Shown: piece by piece, positions 47,015 to 55,803 of the stretch
Numbering within the stretch: position 1 is the first letter of the stretch
Layout of the letters: every line of letters starts with the position of its first letter
Origin: Methylocystis sp.
GTDB lineage: Bacteria > Pseudomonadota > Alphaproteobacteria > Rhizobiales > Beijerinckiaceae
Direction of reading: 5' to 3'
DNA length: 59,827 nt
Assembly (NCBI RefSeq): GCF_021731785.1
Contig: NZ_JAKFWS010000024.1
Location: 1 to 59,827, forward strand
The notes under the pieces: generated by a model
The model's database searches: none
Told to the model about the DNA's origin: nothing
The model's input: only the letters and a program-made list of their open reading frames with translations
Program-made: the position numbers and the translations under genes

Positions 47015-47043
47015 GTTTAACAATATTATTTTCATGTTTGACA
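47011..47043. promoter_or_regulatory. direct repeats in the divergent promoter region
   Basis: TCATGTTTAACA (47011-47022) and TCATGTTTGACA (47032-47043) are spaced 21 bases, two helical turns, in an AT-rich stretch between the hypothetical lipoprotein and the DUF2975 gene. The second copy continues into TTGACA...TGTCAA, an inverted repeat. It is a plausible operator for the XRE-type regulator of the DUF2975 pair. Confidence 0.4.
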
Positions 47044-47087
47044 TTAATTTTATCCTGTGTCAACGTAAGCGACACAATGAGACCGCC

Positions 47088-47657
47088 ATGACTGACTTCA
47101 CCGCCCTTTCCTTTGACGACCGCCGCCTCGATTCGCTCCGCCGCCGCATCGGCTGGCTCTGCCAAACGCTTCGCTTCGCGCTCGTCGCCTATTGCCTGTG
47201 GATTCTCGTCACGATCGCGACGTTCTGGAGCGACGAGTCGATGGTCGTTTCGCGATTTGCGTCGCTGAAGGTCGATGTCGAAGGCCTGTCCGCCGGTCAG
47301 CGGCTTGCGGCCTTCGGCGTCAGCTTCGTGATCTGGACGCTGCTCGTTGTCGCCTGCTACGCCGGCTGGAGACTGTTCTCGGGCTATCTTGAGGGGCGCA
47401 TCTTCACGCCCGATGCGGCCGGATGGCTGCGCTGTCTTGCGCTGGCAGGCCTCATCGCGGCGCTCGTCGATATCGCCGCGCGACCGCTAACATCGCTCAT
47501 CCTCACGGCGCATAAGGCGGCGGGCGCGCATATGGTGTCGGTCTATCTGCGACCTGAAGATCTTTCGACAATCATGCTGCTCGCGACGCTCCTCGCGCTC
47601 GCCCATATTCAGAAGACGGCGGCCGACATCGCCGATGACAACGCGCAGATCGTCTGA
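47088..47657 (+). CDS. DUF2975 membrane protein
   Basis: Start chosen at MTDFTALSFDDRRLDSLRRR; upstream codons in the frame lie in the promoter. The 189-residue protein has four hydrophobic segments (LRFALVAYCLWILVTIATFW, RLAAFGVSFVIWTLLVVACY, LRCLALAGLIAALVDIAARP, LSTIMLLATLLALAHI), matching DUF2975 (YoaS-like) proteins. It is linked by overlapping stop and start to the XRE gene, the conserved pair. The signal sensed is unknown; the membrane protein may modulate the regulator. Confidence 0.8.
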   Translation: MTDFTALSFDDRRLDSLRRRIGWLCQTLRFALVAYCLWILVTIATFWSDESMVVSRFASLKVDVEGLSAGQRLAAFGVSFVIWTLLVVACYAGWRLFSGYLEGRIFTPDAAGWLRCLALAGLIAALVDIAARPLTSLILTAHKAAGAHMVSVYLRPEDLSTIMLLATLLALAHIQKTAADIADDNAQIV

Positions 47658-47878
47658 TGCCGATCATCGTCAATCTCGACGTGATGCTGGCGAAGCGCAA
47701 GATGCGATCGCGCGATCTCGCCGCGCAAATCGGCATCGCCGAACAGAATGTGAGCCTTTTGAAGTCCGGCAAGGTGAAGGGCGTGCGCTTCGACACGCTC
47801 GAAAAAATCTGCGAAATTCTTCAATGTCAGCCGGGCGACATTCTCGAATATCGGCCGGACGACAAGACGACGCCGTAA
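47657..47878 (+). CDS. XRE-family regulator (YozG-like)
   Basis: A 73-residue helix-turn-helix protein: MLAKRKMRSRDLAAQIG, IAEQNVSLLKSGKVKGVRF and LEKICEILQCQPGDILEY are the lambda-Cro/HTH_26 features. It overlaps the DUF2975 stop by one base (TGATG) and is probably translated in coupling. It may bind the repeats upstream of the pair and autoregulate it. Confidence 0.85.
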   Translation: MPIIVNLDVMLAKRKMRSRDLAAQIGIAEQNVSLLKSGKVKGVRFDTLEKICEILQCQPGDILEYRPDDKTTP

Positions 47879-47900
47879 CCTTTGCGCAAGGAGCGCGGAT

Positions 47901-48782
47901 ATGCCGCGCATCGTCACCCGTACAGTCATCTTCGCGCTCGTCTGCGCCGCCGCGCTCGCTATCGCGATGATGTTGCGGCCAGAGCTTCGCCTCGCTGCGC
48001 GCGCAGCCTGGAATGATCCGCGACTGCTCGCCGCTTTCGCCGACGATGCGCGCATTCGCTACGAATCAGAGGCGCGCGCTTGCGCCGCCGAGACGGCCGC
48101 GCTGCTTCCCGCCGCCATTGCGCAGATCGAGGCCGCGCACGGACGGCATTTTGCGCAGCCGCCGATCGTCGGCGTCTACGCATCTTTTGAGAATTACGCG
48201 AACGCCAACGCCATGGATGATCCCGGCATCGCCGCCGTGACGCGCGCCGGCGCCGCGCTGTTGTCGCCGACGCTCTGTGGCAAGGAGCGTGGTCGTCTTG
48301 AAGGCGTCCTCACGCATGAACTGTCGCATGTGCATCTCTCCGGCTGGCGGCCGCTTGGCGCGCCGCGCCCGCCGCAATGGTTCACGGAAGGTCTTGCGGT
48401 GATGGCGTCGAACGGCGGCGGCGCCGAAGGGGTAAGCGAAGCCGAAGCCGCGCAGGCGATCCACGAAGGCTACCGGGTCGTGCTTGACGGTCGGCGCTGG
48501 ATCGACTTCGCCATGCTCGCCTTTGAACGCGAACCGCCGCGCCATCCGAAGCTCGATGCGCTCACCCAGCGCCAGCGGCTCGCCTATCGGCAGGCGGGCA
48601 TGTTCGTCGGCTGGCTGCGCACGCGCGACGAGAAGGCGTTCATGCAGCTTCTTCGCGCGCTCGAAGCGGGCGAAGCGTTCGAGCCGTCAGTTGAAGTCGC
48701 CTTCGGCGAAAACCCTTCACAACTCTGGCGCCGTTTCGTAGCCGATCTCTCACAGCGCGGGCGGAGGGACGCTCGCGACTAA
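47901..48782 (+). CDS. membrane-anchored gluzincin-type metallopeptidase-like protein
   Basis: The 293-residue protein has an N-terminal transmembrane segment (residues 8-24, TVIFALVCAAALAIAMM). A metalloprotease motif H139-E-L-S-H143 (VLTHELSHVHLS) is followed by a likely third ligand E163 in WFTEGLAVMAS, the gluzincin pattern of the peptidase MA clan. The C-terminal helices contain LRTRDEKAFMQLLRALEAG. The probable location is the periplasm, attached to the membrane. The substrate is unknown. It lies downstream of the XRE gene, 22 bases away, possibly in the same operon. Confidence 0.7.
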   Translation: MPRIVTRTVIFALVCAAALAIAMMLRPELRLAARAAWNDPRLLAAFADDARIRYESEARACAAETAALLPAAIAQIEAAHGRHFAQPPIVGVYASFENYANANAMDDPGIAAVTRAGAALLSPTLCGKERGRLEGVLTHELSHVHLSGWRPLGAPRPPQWFTEGLAVMASNGGGAEGVSEAEAAQAIHEGYRVVLDGRRWIDFAMLAFEREPPRHPKLDALTQRQRLAYRQAGMFVGWLRTRDEKAFMQLLRALEAGEAFEPSVEVAFGENPSQLWRRFVADLSQRGRRDARD

Positions 48783-48792
48783 AGGCGCTGCT

Positions 48793-49554
48793 TCACTTCA
48801 AGAACACATAAATATCCACGTCGACATTCGCGTCGTCGCCCTTAAAGTCGGTGAGATATTCCTCGATGATGAGGTCCTTGGTGTCGAGCCCCTTCTCGTC
48901 GAGATAGGCGGCGATCGCCTCATAGGTCGCCTCGATCTCATCATAGGCGCCGCGATGCTGGAATTTCAGCGCCTTGCCGGCGGGCGAAGCGCCGATGCCG
49001 ACGCCCTCGGGCAATTTCGGCGCGCCTTCCGGCGCCGCCGATAAAGGCGCCATCGCCTCGAATGAAAAGCCGGCATCGTCAGTCTTGGTGAAAACGGCGA
49101 AGGGCCGGCCATTGACCGCAAGTCCCGCCTTGCCGACGGCGTCGTTGACTTTGGCGAGGGCCTCGGAGAGCATCTTGGCGGCGTCCTCCCATTTGCCCTG
49201 CCCTTTGATCACGGCGGCGGGCCGCGCGTCGACGGTCACGGTCTGGCTCATCACCGCCTGGGCAGCGTCGTCGGCGGGGCTCGCCGGCGGGCCGGCCTCG
49301 GCGGGCTTCGCCTCTCCGGGTTTCGCCTCGCCAGGCGCGGCGTCCTTCGTCTCGCCGGGCTTTTCGACTGGCGCAGCGACCGGCGGCGCGACAGGGTTTT
49401 GCGGCGCGACGGCTTTGTCCGTCTCTTCCACGCCGCGGCCGGGAAGCAGCGCGCGTTCCGAATAGATGGCGGCGCCCGCCACAAGAATCGTGAAGATCGC
49501 CAGCGCCCGCCAATGGCGTCGCAGGCTGTCCAGCAAACCCGGTTCTTCTTCCAT
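48793..49554 (-). CDS. GyrI-like domain protein with membrane anchor and Pro/Ala linker
   Basis: A 253-residue protein: one transmembrane helix near residues 17-30 (ALAIFTILVAGAAIYSER). A low-complexity Pro/Ala/Glu linker (GEAKPGEAKPAEAG) runs at about residues 55-95. The C-terminal domain (GKWEDAAKMLSEALAKVND, PFAVFTKTDDAGFSFEAMAP, KFQHRGAYDEIEATYEAIAA, YLDEKGLDTKD) is GyrI/AraC effector-binding-like. That fold binds small hydrophobic ligands. Its position on an extracytoplasmic linker is unusual for such domains. Function is unknown. Divergent from dapF. Confidence 0.7.
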   Translation of the reverse strand: MEEEPGLLDSLRRHWRALAIFTILVAGAAIYSERALLPGRGVEETDKAVAPQNPVAPPVAAPVEKPGETKDAAPGEAKPGEAKPAEAGPPASPADDAAQAVMSQTVTVDARPAAVIKGQGKWEDAAKMLSEALAKVNDAVGKAGLAVNGRPFAVFTKTDDAGFSFEAMAPLSAAPEGAPKLPEGVGIGASPAGKALKFQHRGAYDEIEATYEAIAAYLDEKGLDTKDLIIEEYLTDFKGDDANVDVDIYVFLK

Positions 49555-49688
49555 GGTCGAGCGCTCTAACCGGCCATCGTGGCATTTCGGCGCTCGCTGC
49601 GGCAGGCGTCCGGCGGACGCAGTGGCGCTTGGGCGCGGCCTTCTCTATATACGAGCGCGTCCCCCGAAGAATAGGCGAAAACTGCCTC

Positions 49689-50552
49689 ATGGCGCATCCG
49701 CTCGACCATCTTCAGATTTTGCGCATGAACGGCGCGGGAAACGAGATTCTCGTTCTCGACTTGCGCGGGAGCGACCACGAGCTTGCGCCGCAGGAAGCGC
49801 GCGCCATCGCCAATGCGCCCGGCCTGCGGTTCGATCAGCTGATGGCGCTCCATCGGCCGCGCTGGTCGGGCGACGACGCCTTCATGCGCATCTACAATGT
49901 CGACGGTTCGCTTTCCGCCTCCTGCGGCAATGGAGCGCGCTGCGTCGCCTATGCTCTGGCGCGGGAGGGCAAGGAGGCGCTGCGTCTCGAGACCGACGCC
50001 GGCCTCATCGAGACGCAACGTCAGGCCGACACGGTTTATACGGTCGACATGGGCCGTCCGCGGCTGGATTGGCGCGAGATCCCGCTTGCGCGCGCCGTCG
50101 AGGATACGCGCGAGGTCGCGCTCGATCCGCCGGTCGCCGGCGCGCCGGCGCATTTCTCCGCGGCCAGCATGGGCAATCCTCATGCGGTGTTCTTTGTCGA
50201 CGACGCCACATTGATCGATCTCGAGACGCTTGGTCCGCTTGTCGAACGTCATCCGCTCTTTCCTCAACGCGTCAACGTCAGCTTCGCGCAGATGCTTGCT
50301 CGCGACGACATTTTGCTGCGCGTCTGGGAGCGCGGGACCGGCGCGACCAGAGCCTGCGGCTCGGCCGCCTGCGCGACGCTCGTCGCCGCGGCGCGCGCAG
50401 GGCTCGGCGATCGCGCCGCGCGTCTGCGGCTGCCGGGCGGCGATCTCAACATCGAATGGCGGGCCGACGATCACGTGCTGATGACCGGGCCTGTCGAATT
50501 CGAATTCGAAACGACGCTCGATCCCCAAATCTTTCAGGAACTTGCCGCGTGA
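49689..50552 (+). CDS. dapF: diaminopimelate epimerase
   Basis: A 287-residue protein; start chosen at MAHPLDHLQILRMNGAGNEI because the family begins near the NGAGNE motif. Catalytic cysteines are C79 in SASCGNGARC and C223 in RACGSAAC, with HFSAASMGNPHAVFFV the substrate motif. It interconverts LL- and meso-diaminopimelate for peptidoglycan and lysine. The 3' end overlaps mtaB (GTGA), as in many Alphaproteobacteria. Confidence 0.95.
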   Translation: MAHPLDHLQILRMNGAGNEILVLDLRGSDHELAPQEARAIANAPGLRFDQLMALHRPRWSGDDAFMRIYNVDGSLSASCGNGARCVAYALAREGKEALRLETDAGLIETQRQADTVYTVDMGRPRLDWREIPLARAVEDTREVALDPPVAGAPAHFSAASMGNPHAVFFVDDATLIDLETLGPLVERHPLFPQRVNVSFAQMLARDDILLRVWERGTGATRACGSAACATLVAAARAGLGDRAARLRLPGGDLNIEWRADDHVLMTGPVEFEFETTLDPQIFQELAA

Positions 50553-51727
50553 ACGCGCCGCTGCGCAACGCCGAGGTCGTGACCTTCGGCTGCCGGCTCA
50601 ACGCCGTCGAGTCGCAGGCCCTGGCAAAAGCGCATGCGAGCGCGCGCGAAACCATTGTCGTCAATACCTGCGCCGTCACAGGCGAGGCGACGCGGCAAGC
50701 GCGCCAGACGATTCGCCGCTTGCATCGCGAGCGGCCGCAAGCGGAGATTGTCGTCGCCGGCTGCGCGGCTAGGCTCGATCCGCAAGGCTTCGCCGAGATC
50801 GGCGGCGTCACGCAGGTTCTCGCCGAACATGCGCCAAATCGCGCGCTCGCAAGCGCTGAGGGCACGCGCGGGCTCCTCGCCGTTCAAAACGGCTGCGATC
50901 ATCGCTGCACCTTCTGCATCATTCCGTTCGGACGCGGCCAGGCGCGCTCGGCGCAGCCGAGCGAAGCCCTCGCCCAGGCGCGCGCGCTCGTTGCAAGCGG
51001 CAAAAGGGAGATTGTCCTCACTGGCGTCGACCTCACGAGCTATGGCGTCGATCTTGGCGAGGGCTGGATGCTCGGACGGCTCGTGCGCCTGCTGCTGCGC
51101 GAACTTCCCCAGCTCGAACGGCTGCGCCTGTCTTCCGTCGATTGCATCGAAGTCGACGACGATCTTATCGCCGCTTTTGCCGACGACTCGCGGCTTTGTC
51201 CGCATCTTCACCTGTCGCTGCAGTCCGGCGACGATCTGATCTTGAAGCGCATGAAGCGGCGCCATTCGCGAAACGACGCCATCGATTTTTGCCGCGCGCT
51301 GCGCAGAGCGCGGCCCGACATCGTTTTTGGCGCCGACTTCATCGTTGGCTTTCCGACCGAGACCGAAGAGATGTTTTCCGCAACGCTCGACATGGTCGAC
51401 GACTGCGGGCTCACCCATCTCCATGTCTTTCCTTTTTCCGCGCGCCCCGGAACGCCCGCGGCGCGCATGCCGCAGCTCGCGCCACAGATCGCGAAGGCGC
51501 GCGCCGCGCGCTTGCGCGATAAGGGCGAGACGGCGCTGCGCGCCCATCTCGACGCGCAAGCTGGACGTACTCTGCGATTATTGACAGAGCGCGGCGGGAC
51601 GGCGCGCGCCGCCGATTTCACGCTGGCGCGCACGCCGGGCGTGGAGGCGGGTCTAATGATTGACGCGCTGTGTGCGGGCCATGACGGCCGCGCGCTTGCA
51701 ACCCGGCTCATGGCTTTTGGTAAGTGA
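50549..51727 (+). CDS. mtaB: tRNA (N6-L-threonylcarbamoyladenosine37-C2) methylthiotransferase
   Basis: A 392-residue radical SAM methylthiotransferase starting at GTG in the dapF overlap. The N-terminal UPF0004 domain has Cys at C15 (TFGCRLN), C41 (VNTCAVT) and C72 (VAGCAAR). The radical SAM motif is C116-C120-C123 (GCDHRCTFCIIPFGRGQARS). The TRAM-like C-terminus is short. It makes ms2t6A in tRNA. The start overlap couples it to dapF. Confidence 0.95.
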   Translation: MNAPLRNAEVVTFGCRLNAVESQALAKAHASARETIVVNTCAVTGEATRQARQTIRRLHRERPQAEIVVAGCAARLDPQGFAEIGGVTQVLAEHAPNRALASAEGTRGLLAVQNGCDHRCTFCIIPFGRGQARSAQPSEALAQARALVASGKREIVLTGVDLTSYGVDLGEGWMLGRLVRLLLRELPQLERLRLSSVDCIEVDDDLIAAFADDSRLCPHLHLSLQSGDDLILKRMKRRHSRNDAIDFCRALRRARPDIVFGADFIVGFPTETEEMFSATLDMVDDCGLTHLHVFPFSARPGTPAARMPQLAPQIAKARAARLRDKGETALRAHLDAQAGRTLRLLTERGGTARAADFTLARTPGVEAGLMIDALCAGHDGRALATRLMAFGK

Positions 51728-52877
51728 TCCGGTAGATCGCGCCGTTCTGGTCGTCCGTAGCGAGGATCGAGCCGTCCGCAAGTTCCGCGACGTCGACCGG
51801 TCGACCAAGATAGTATCCCGTACCGACGTTCCAGCCCTCGGCGAATGGCGTGCTCGTGGCCGTTCCCGAAAGCGCGACCATCACCCGTGCGCCGATCGGC
51901 GCGCTGCGATCCCATGATCCGTGCTGCGCGTAAAACAGCGCGCCTCGATATTCGTTGGGAAACATGTCGCCGCGGTAAAATGTTATGCCAAGATCGGCGG
52001 CGTGGGGCGCGGTCTCTACGACGGGGAAGACGACGTCTTTCGGCGGCTCGACGCGCGCATATTCATTAGTGCGCACATGTCCGCCGCCATACCAGGGAAA
52101 GCCGAAATTCAATCCCGCCCTGTCGGCGCGATTGATTTCGCCCGGCGGCCGATCGTCGCCCATCGAGTCGACTTGATTGTCGGTGAACCAGAGCGACCCG
52201 TCGGCATCGAAGACTATGCCCACCGAATTGCGAATGCCCGTCGCGAAGACTTCGCGGTCCGATCCGTCGAGAGTCATGCGGATAATGCCGCCAATTCCCG
52301 TTTTCTCATAGAGCGGGAGCTTATCCGGCGGCGCGACATTGTGCGGCTGGCCGAGCGAAATATAGAGCTTGTTGTCGGGACCTATTCGACACACGCGAGA
52401 AGCATGGCCGCGGCTCTCTTCGCTCCTTGGAATGAGATCGCCAGACTTGACGACGACCTTCGCCTTCGCCGAGGCGTCCCGCCATGTGTTTTCGGCGTCG
52501 TCGAAACGGGTGACGCGGTTGCGCTCGACAAGAAAAAGCGCGCCATCCGCTGAGAGACACACGCCATGCGGCATGATGAACGGCATCGACGGCGCGAAAC
52601 GTTCGACTGCGGCGGCGCTGTTCTCGCCCGGCGTCATCACATAGACATCTTTCTCTTGCGTGCCGACAAAAATGGCCTTTCCTTCCGGCCCGACCGCGAG
52701 AGTGCGGGCGCCGGGCGCGATCGCATAGAGCGAGATCGAGAAGCCCGGTGGAAGTTTGACGCGCTTGAGGATCGATTCAAGTTCGGCGCGGCGCGCATTC
52801 TGCGATATGGTTTCACCGGCGGTGGCGACGCCGCCGAACGCGCAGCACGCGAAAATTGCGGCTAAGGCGATACGCAT
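51708..52877 (-). CDS. PQQ-dependent sugar dehydrogenase-like secreted protein
   Basis: A 389-residue beta-propeller with a signal peptide (LAAIFACCAFGGVATA-GET). Family blocks are VKLPPGFSISLYAIAPGART, MPFIMPHGVCLSADGALFLV, NKLYISLGQPHNV, TGIRNSVGIVFDADGSLWFT and YAQHGSWDRSAPIGARVMVA. The substrate is unknown; the related gene at 26055 is a lipoprotein version. It would act in the periplasm, and a PQQ supply is required if it binds PQQ. The 3' end overlaps mtaB by 20 bases (convergent). Confidence 0.8.
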   Translation of the reverse strand: MRIALAAIFACCAFGGVATAGETISQNARRAELESILKRVKLPPGFSISLYAIAPGARTLAVGPEGKAIFVGTQEKDVYVMTPGENSAAAVERFAPSMPFIMPHGVCLSADGALFLVERNRVTRFDDAENTWRDASAKAKVVVKSGDLIPRSEESRGHASRVCRIGPDNKLYISLGQPHNVAPPDKLPLYEKTGIGGIIRMTLDGSDREVFATGIRNSVGIVFDADGSLWFTDNQVDSMGDDRPPGEINRADRAGLNFGFPWYGGGHVRTNEYARVEPPKDVVFPVVETAPHAADLGITFYRGDMFPNEYRGALFYAQHGSWDRSAPIGARVMVALSGTATSTPFAEGWNVGTGYYLGRPVDVAELADGSILATDDQNGAIYRITYQKP

Positions 52878-52940
52878 GGAATTGAGCCCTCACAAACGGT
52901 TTTTAGAGGCGAGGCTGAAAAAGAAATATGGCCGCAAAAA

Positions 52941-52965
52941 AGGCGAAGCCAAGTTGGCTTCGCCT
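52941..52965 (-). terminator. bidirectional terminator near the PRC-barrel gene
   Basis: AGGCGAAGCC and GGCTTCGCCT form a perfect 10-bp stem with a 5-base loop, and on the minus strand TTTTTT follows. It lies 24 bases downstream of the PRC-barrel gene stop, and also upstream of the convergent-looking plus strand. Confidence 0.8.
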
Positions 52966-52988
52966 TTCGACGGCTAAGGCAACGGATG

Positions 52989-53396
52989 TCACCAGCCGCG
53001 CGCCGACTCGTCACGCGTTGACGCGGACGTGCTGGTCTCCTCCCAATAGGGAGCGGACCCGTAATTCTTGTTCAGCCTGGTTTCCCAATCGCGATCAGCC
53101 CAGTTCTCTTCGCCGGCGTATTCGGGAGCGTTCTGCAACTGCTCTTCCGTCACATTGGCGACGTAGCCGCCGAGATTGGTGTCGTAGCGGAACGCCTTCC
53201 AGGGTAACGGATGCTCGCCTTCGCCGATGCCGAGAAAGCCGCCGAACGTCATGACCGCATAGCGCACCATGCCGGACACGCGATCAATCATCAGGTGGTC
53301 AATTTCGCCAATCTTGCTGCCGGACCCGTCATATACATCGGTGCCTTCCACCTTGTCGCTGGAAATCAGGTTGGCGTTTGGCTGTGCCATGCCCAT
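52989..53396 (-). CDS. PRC-barrel domain protein
   Basis: A 135-residue protein, start chosen at MGMAQPNANLISSDKVEGTD because CAGGAGGTTACC precedes the ATG; the longer frame has no ribosome site. The PRC-barrel (VYDGSGSKIGEIDHLMIDRV, then YAVMTFGGFLGIGEGEHPLP) covers about residues 15-95. The C-terminal tail is acidic and rich in Asn and Trp. Stand-alone PRC-barrels bind small partners in photosynthesis and RNA processing; the role here is unknown. Confidence 0.85.
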   Translation of the reverse strand: MGMAQPNANLISSDKVEGTDVYDGSGSKIGEIDHLMIDRVSGMVRYAVMTFGGFLGIGEGEHPLPWKAFRYDTNLGGYVANVTEEQLQNAPEYAGEENWADRDWETRLNKNYGSAPYWEETSTSASTRDESARGW

Positions 53397-53642
53397 GGTA
53401 ACCTCCTGCTGCGCGCAACTTAAGTGACGCCATTGTCCAACGTGCGACGCTTCCCGCCAGAACACGCGGTGAAGGCCGTTGTTCCTGTTGATTACGAAAA
53501 AAAGCCGGCGCCAAAGAAGCTTAGCGATGTCTTTCTTCCTCAGCAAAATGCCGCTATGCAAACTTATGGCGTGCAATCGCTCCAGCTGAAAAGCTCCAGT
53601 CTCCATCACAATGAACGGGCTTCGCCCGGCAGGTAAGGGCGC

Positions 53643-54332
53643 ATGCCGCTAGAATTCGCGACGGGTTGGGAAGTCTTCGAGATCGTCTGGATCAACCTGC
53701 TGCTCTCGGGCGACAACGCGATCTTGATCGCGCTCGCATGCAGGCAGCTGCCGGTGCGCCAGCGGCGTTGGGGAGTGTTTCTTGGCGCGCTCGGCGGAAT
53801 CGTTCTGCGCATCGCGTTCACGCTCGTCATCGTCGAGCTTATGGCGATTCCCTATCTGAAAATCGTCGGCGCCATTTTGCTGCTGATCATCGCCGTCAAA
53901 CTGCTGATCGATGAAACCGAGCATTCGGACGTCAAGGCAAAGCCCAACCTCTGGAGCGCGGTCGGCGCCATCATCATGGCGGACGCGGTCATGTCGCTCG
54001 ACAATGTGATCGCCATTGCCGCTGCGGCGCGCGGCTCGACCAATCTCATCGTCTTCGGACTGCTCGTGTCGGTGCCGATCGTGATGTTTGGCGCTGGCGC
54101 GCTACTGAAGGTGCTGGAGAGGTTTCCGGCGCTGGTCTGGGCCGGCGCCGGCCTTTTGGGATGGGTTGCCGGCGACATGGCGGCCGCTGACCCCGCGCTG
54201 CCGAAATTTGTTCATGTCGCGAACCATGGCGCGCTTGAACTTTGGCTGTCGATCGGTGGCTGCGCCCTCGTACTGGCCGTCGCTCTGGCGATCGCGGTCT
54301 ATCGGCAGTGGCGCGAGGATCAGCGCGCCTAA
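53643..54332 (+). CDS. TerC/YjbE-family integral membrane protein
   Basis: The 229-residue protein has seven hydrophobic helices and the TerC family blocks INLLLSGDNAILIALACRQL (Asp-Asn pair), LDNVIAIAAAARGSTNLIVF (second Asp-Asn) and GAGLLGWVAGDMAA. TerC/YceF/YjbE proteins export Mn2+ or other metals, or insert metal into membrane proteins. No Mn riboswitch (yybP-ykoY) consensus is seen upstream. Cation specificity is unknown. Confidence 0.85.
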   Translation: MPLEFATGWEVFEIVWINLLLSGDNAILIALACRQLPVRQRRWGVFLGALGGIVLRIAFTLVIVELMAIPYLKIVGAILLLIIAVKLLIDETEHSDVKAKPNLWSAVGAIIMADAVMSLDNVIAIAAAARGSTNLIVFGLLVSVPIVMFGAGALLKVLERFPALVWAGAGLLGWVAGDMAAADPALPKFVHVANHGALELWLSIGGCALVLAVALAIAVYRQWREDQRA

Positions 54333-54337
54333 CAAAC

Positions 54338-55213
54338 CTAACCGCGTCCCATGCCCTGTCTGGCGATCGGCTGCTGCGGATCGAGGGTGAGCGCGCGTTG
54401 ATAGGACTCCTGCGCCTTCGGCCGATTGCCGCTCTTGTCGTAAGCGACGCCGAGCCAGGCCCAGGCGAGCGCGCTCTTGCTGTCGACGTTGAGCGCAGCG
54501 TTGAAGTCCTCGACCGCCTTGTCGTATTTGCCGAGCGCCACCAGGCTTTCGCCGCGCGCCAAATAGGGCGCCGCGGCAAAGGGGTCGCGATCGATTGCGT
54601 TGTCGAAATCGGTCACGGCGCGGGCGTGGTCGCCGCGTTTCTGGTGAATGAGTCCCCGCGCGTGAAACGCCTGCGCGCTTTCGGGATTAAGTCGGATGGC
54701 CTGGTCGAGATCGGCAAGCGCCTGATCGAGATTGCCCTGCGCGCGCAGCAAATTGGCGCGACCGACGTAAGCCGGCGCATGTTTGGGATTGGCTTCGATG
54801 GCGCGGTCGAAGTCAGCGCGGGCGGCCTCGCTCTGCCCCATTTGACGAAGCGCCAGCGCGCGATTGGTATAGGCCGGCGCATTGTTGGGCTCGAGCTTGA
54901 TCGCCTGCGTAAAGTCGCCGACCGCCTCCTGGAATCGACCGACTCTGGCGTAAGCGACGCCGCGCGTATTGTAGGCCTCGGCGCTCGATGGATTGCGGCG
55001 AATCACTTCGCTGAGCGAATCAATATTGGCCGAGGCTGACCTGGGGTCGGTGTCGGCGATTTCGGCGATGCCGCGGCCCGGCGGCCGAATGCCGCTCGCG
55101 GTTTCACAGCCCGCCAAAGCGAGGATGGCGAGCGCCGCGACGCTGCGCGTCAGGGCCTGACGGGATAGGGGCGAAGCTTGGCGGCGCACAGCCGCCGCAC
55201 GGCAAAAGACCAT
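54338..55213 (-). CDS. tetratricopeptide-repeat lipoprotein
   Basis: Start chosen at MVFCRAAAVRRQASPLS (ATG at 55213; frame open further upstream). A lipobox (LALAGC) makes a lipoprotein. The mature domain has about six TPR units: NPSSAEAYNTRGVAYARVGR, EPNNAPAYTNRALALRQMGQ, NPESAQAFHARGLIHQKRGD and DSKSALAWAWLGVAYDKSGN. The protein is probably anchored to the outer membrane or periplasmic face and mediates protein interactions. It lies 9 bases downstream of rpsU on the same strand direction reversed in map order. Confidence 0.8.
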   Translation of the reverse strand: MVFCRAAAVRRQASPLSRQALTRSVAALAILALAGCETASGIRPPGRGIAEIADTDPRSASANIDSLSEVIRRNPSSAEAYNTRGVAYARVGRFQEAVGDFTQAIKLEPNNAPAYTNRALALRQMGQSEAARADFDRAIEANPKHAPAYVGRANLLRAQGNLDQALADLDQAIRLNPESAQAFHARGLIHQKRGDHARAVTDFDNAIDRDPFAAAPYLARGESLVALGKYDKAVEDFNAALNVDSKSALAWAWLGVAYDKSGNRPKAQESYQRALTLDPQQPIARQGMGRG

Positions 55214-55318
55214 GCCTTCCGAACCTCCCAAGCCGTAAACGCCGTCTCGCAGTCTCTTCGTCGGGCTGTTCTCAAAAAAAGCGCCCGCAATCCGGCGAGA
55301 ATTCGACAAGAGCCTGGC

Positions 55319-55552
55319 TCAGCGGCCGACTGGCTTGGCCTTTACCGGCAGCAGGCCTTCGCGCTGGAGTTTCTTGCGCGCAAGCTTGCGGGCGCGGCGG
55401 ACCGCCTCGGCCTTCTCGCGCGCGCGCTTCTCGGATGGTTTTTCATAATGGCCGCGCAGTTTCATTTCGCGGAAGATGCCCTCACGTTGCATCTTCTTTT
55501 TCAGAGCTTTGAGAGCCTGATCGACATTGTTGTCGCGAACGAGAACTTGCAC
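55319..55552 (-). CDS. rpsU: 30S ribosomal protein S21
   Basis: A 77-residue basic protein: [40 protein letters not shown] and [19 protein letters not shown]. The sequence and C-terminal Arg/Lys extension are typical for alphaproteobacterial bS21. It binds 16S rRNA near the anti-Shine-Dalgarno region and helps initiate translation. It is upstream of the TPR lipoprotein gene and 245 bases from the zinc locus. Confidence 0.97.
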   Translation of the reverse strand: MQVLVRDNNVDQALKALKKKMQREGIFREMKLRGHYEKPSEKRAREKAEAVRRARKLARKKLQREGLLPVKAKPVGR

Positions 55553-55781
55553 GTATCCATCCTGTGTTTGGCGCGCTGCGACGAATCGTCGGCAAGCGGT
55601 CGAATTGGGAATAGGTCGCCGGGCGCTGACGGAGCGCCTGACCCGTGCGGCTGCAGATAACAGAGTCGCCCTTCCCTGTCCACGGCCAATTGCCGCGAAC
55701 GCGCCTCAACCTATACTGGCGCAGCGCAACGAGGTGCCGGTGGACGCCTAGAAAGCGCAGCGGCCGACTTGTTCAAAGGTA

Positions 55782-55800
55782 GCGTTACAATATAACATTG
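55782..55800. promoter_or_regulatory. Zur-box-like operator of the zinc operon
   Basis: GCGTTACAATATAACATTG has a near-palindromic core GTTACAATATAAC that resembles alphaproteobacterial Zur boxes (TGTTATANNATAACA pattern). It lies immediately before the leader ORF start, where Zur would block transcription when zinc is plentiful. Identification is by motif resemblance and downstream genes. Confidence 0.65.
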
Positions 55801-55803
55801 GCC

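Noticed and set aside
49466-50548. Upstream extension of the mtaB reading frame by 361 codons
   Set aside because: It runs in a different frame across dapF; the family N-terminus begins at the GTG at 50549.
52876-52977. 33-codon plus-strand ORF beginning opposite the dehydrogenase start
   Set aside because: It overlaps the terminator hairpin and shows no ribosome site; most likely chance.
53400-53642. Possible yybP-ykoY manganese riboswitch before the TerC-like gene
   Set aside because: The conserved paired-loop sequences are absent; only a small CGGGC-TTC-GCCCG hairpin is visible.
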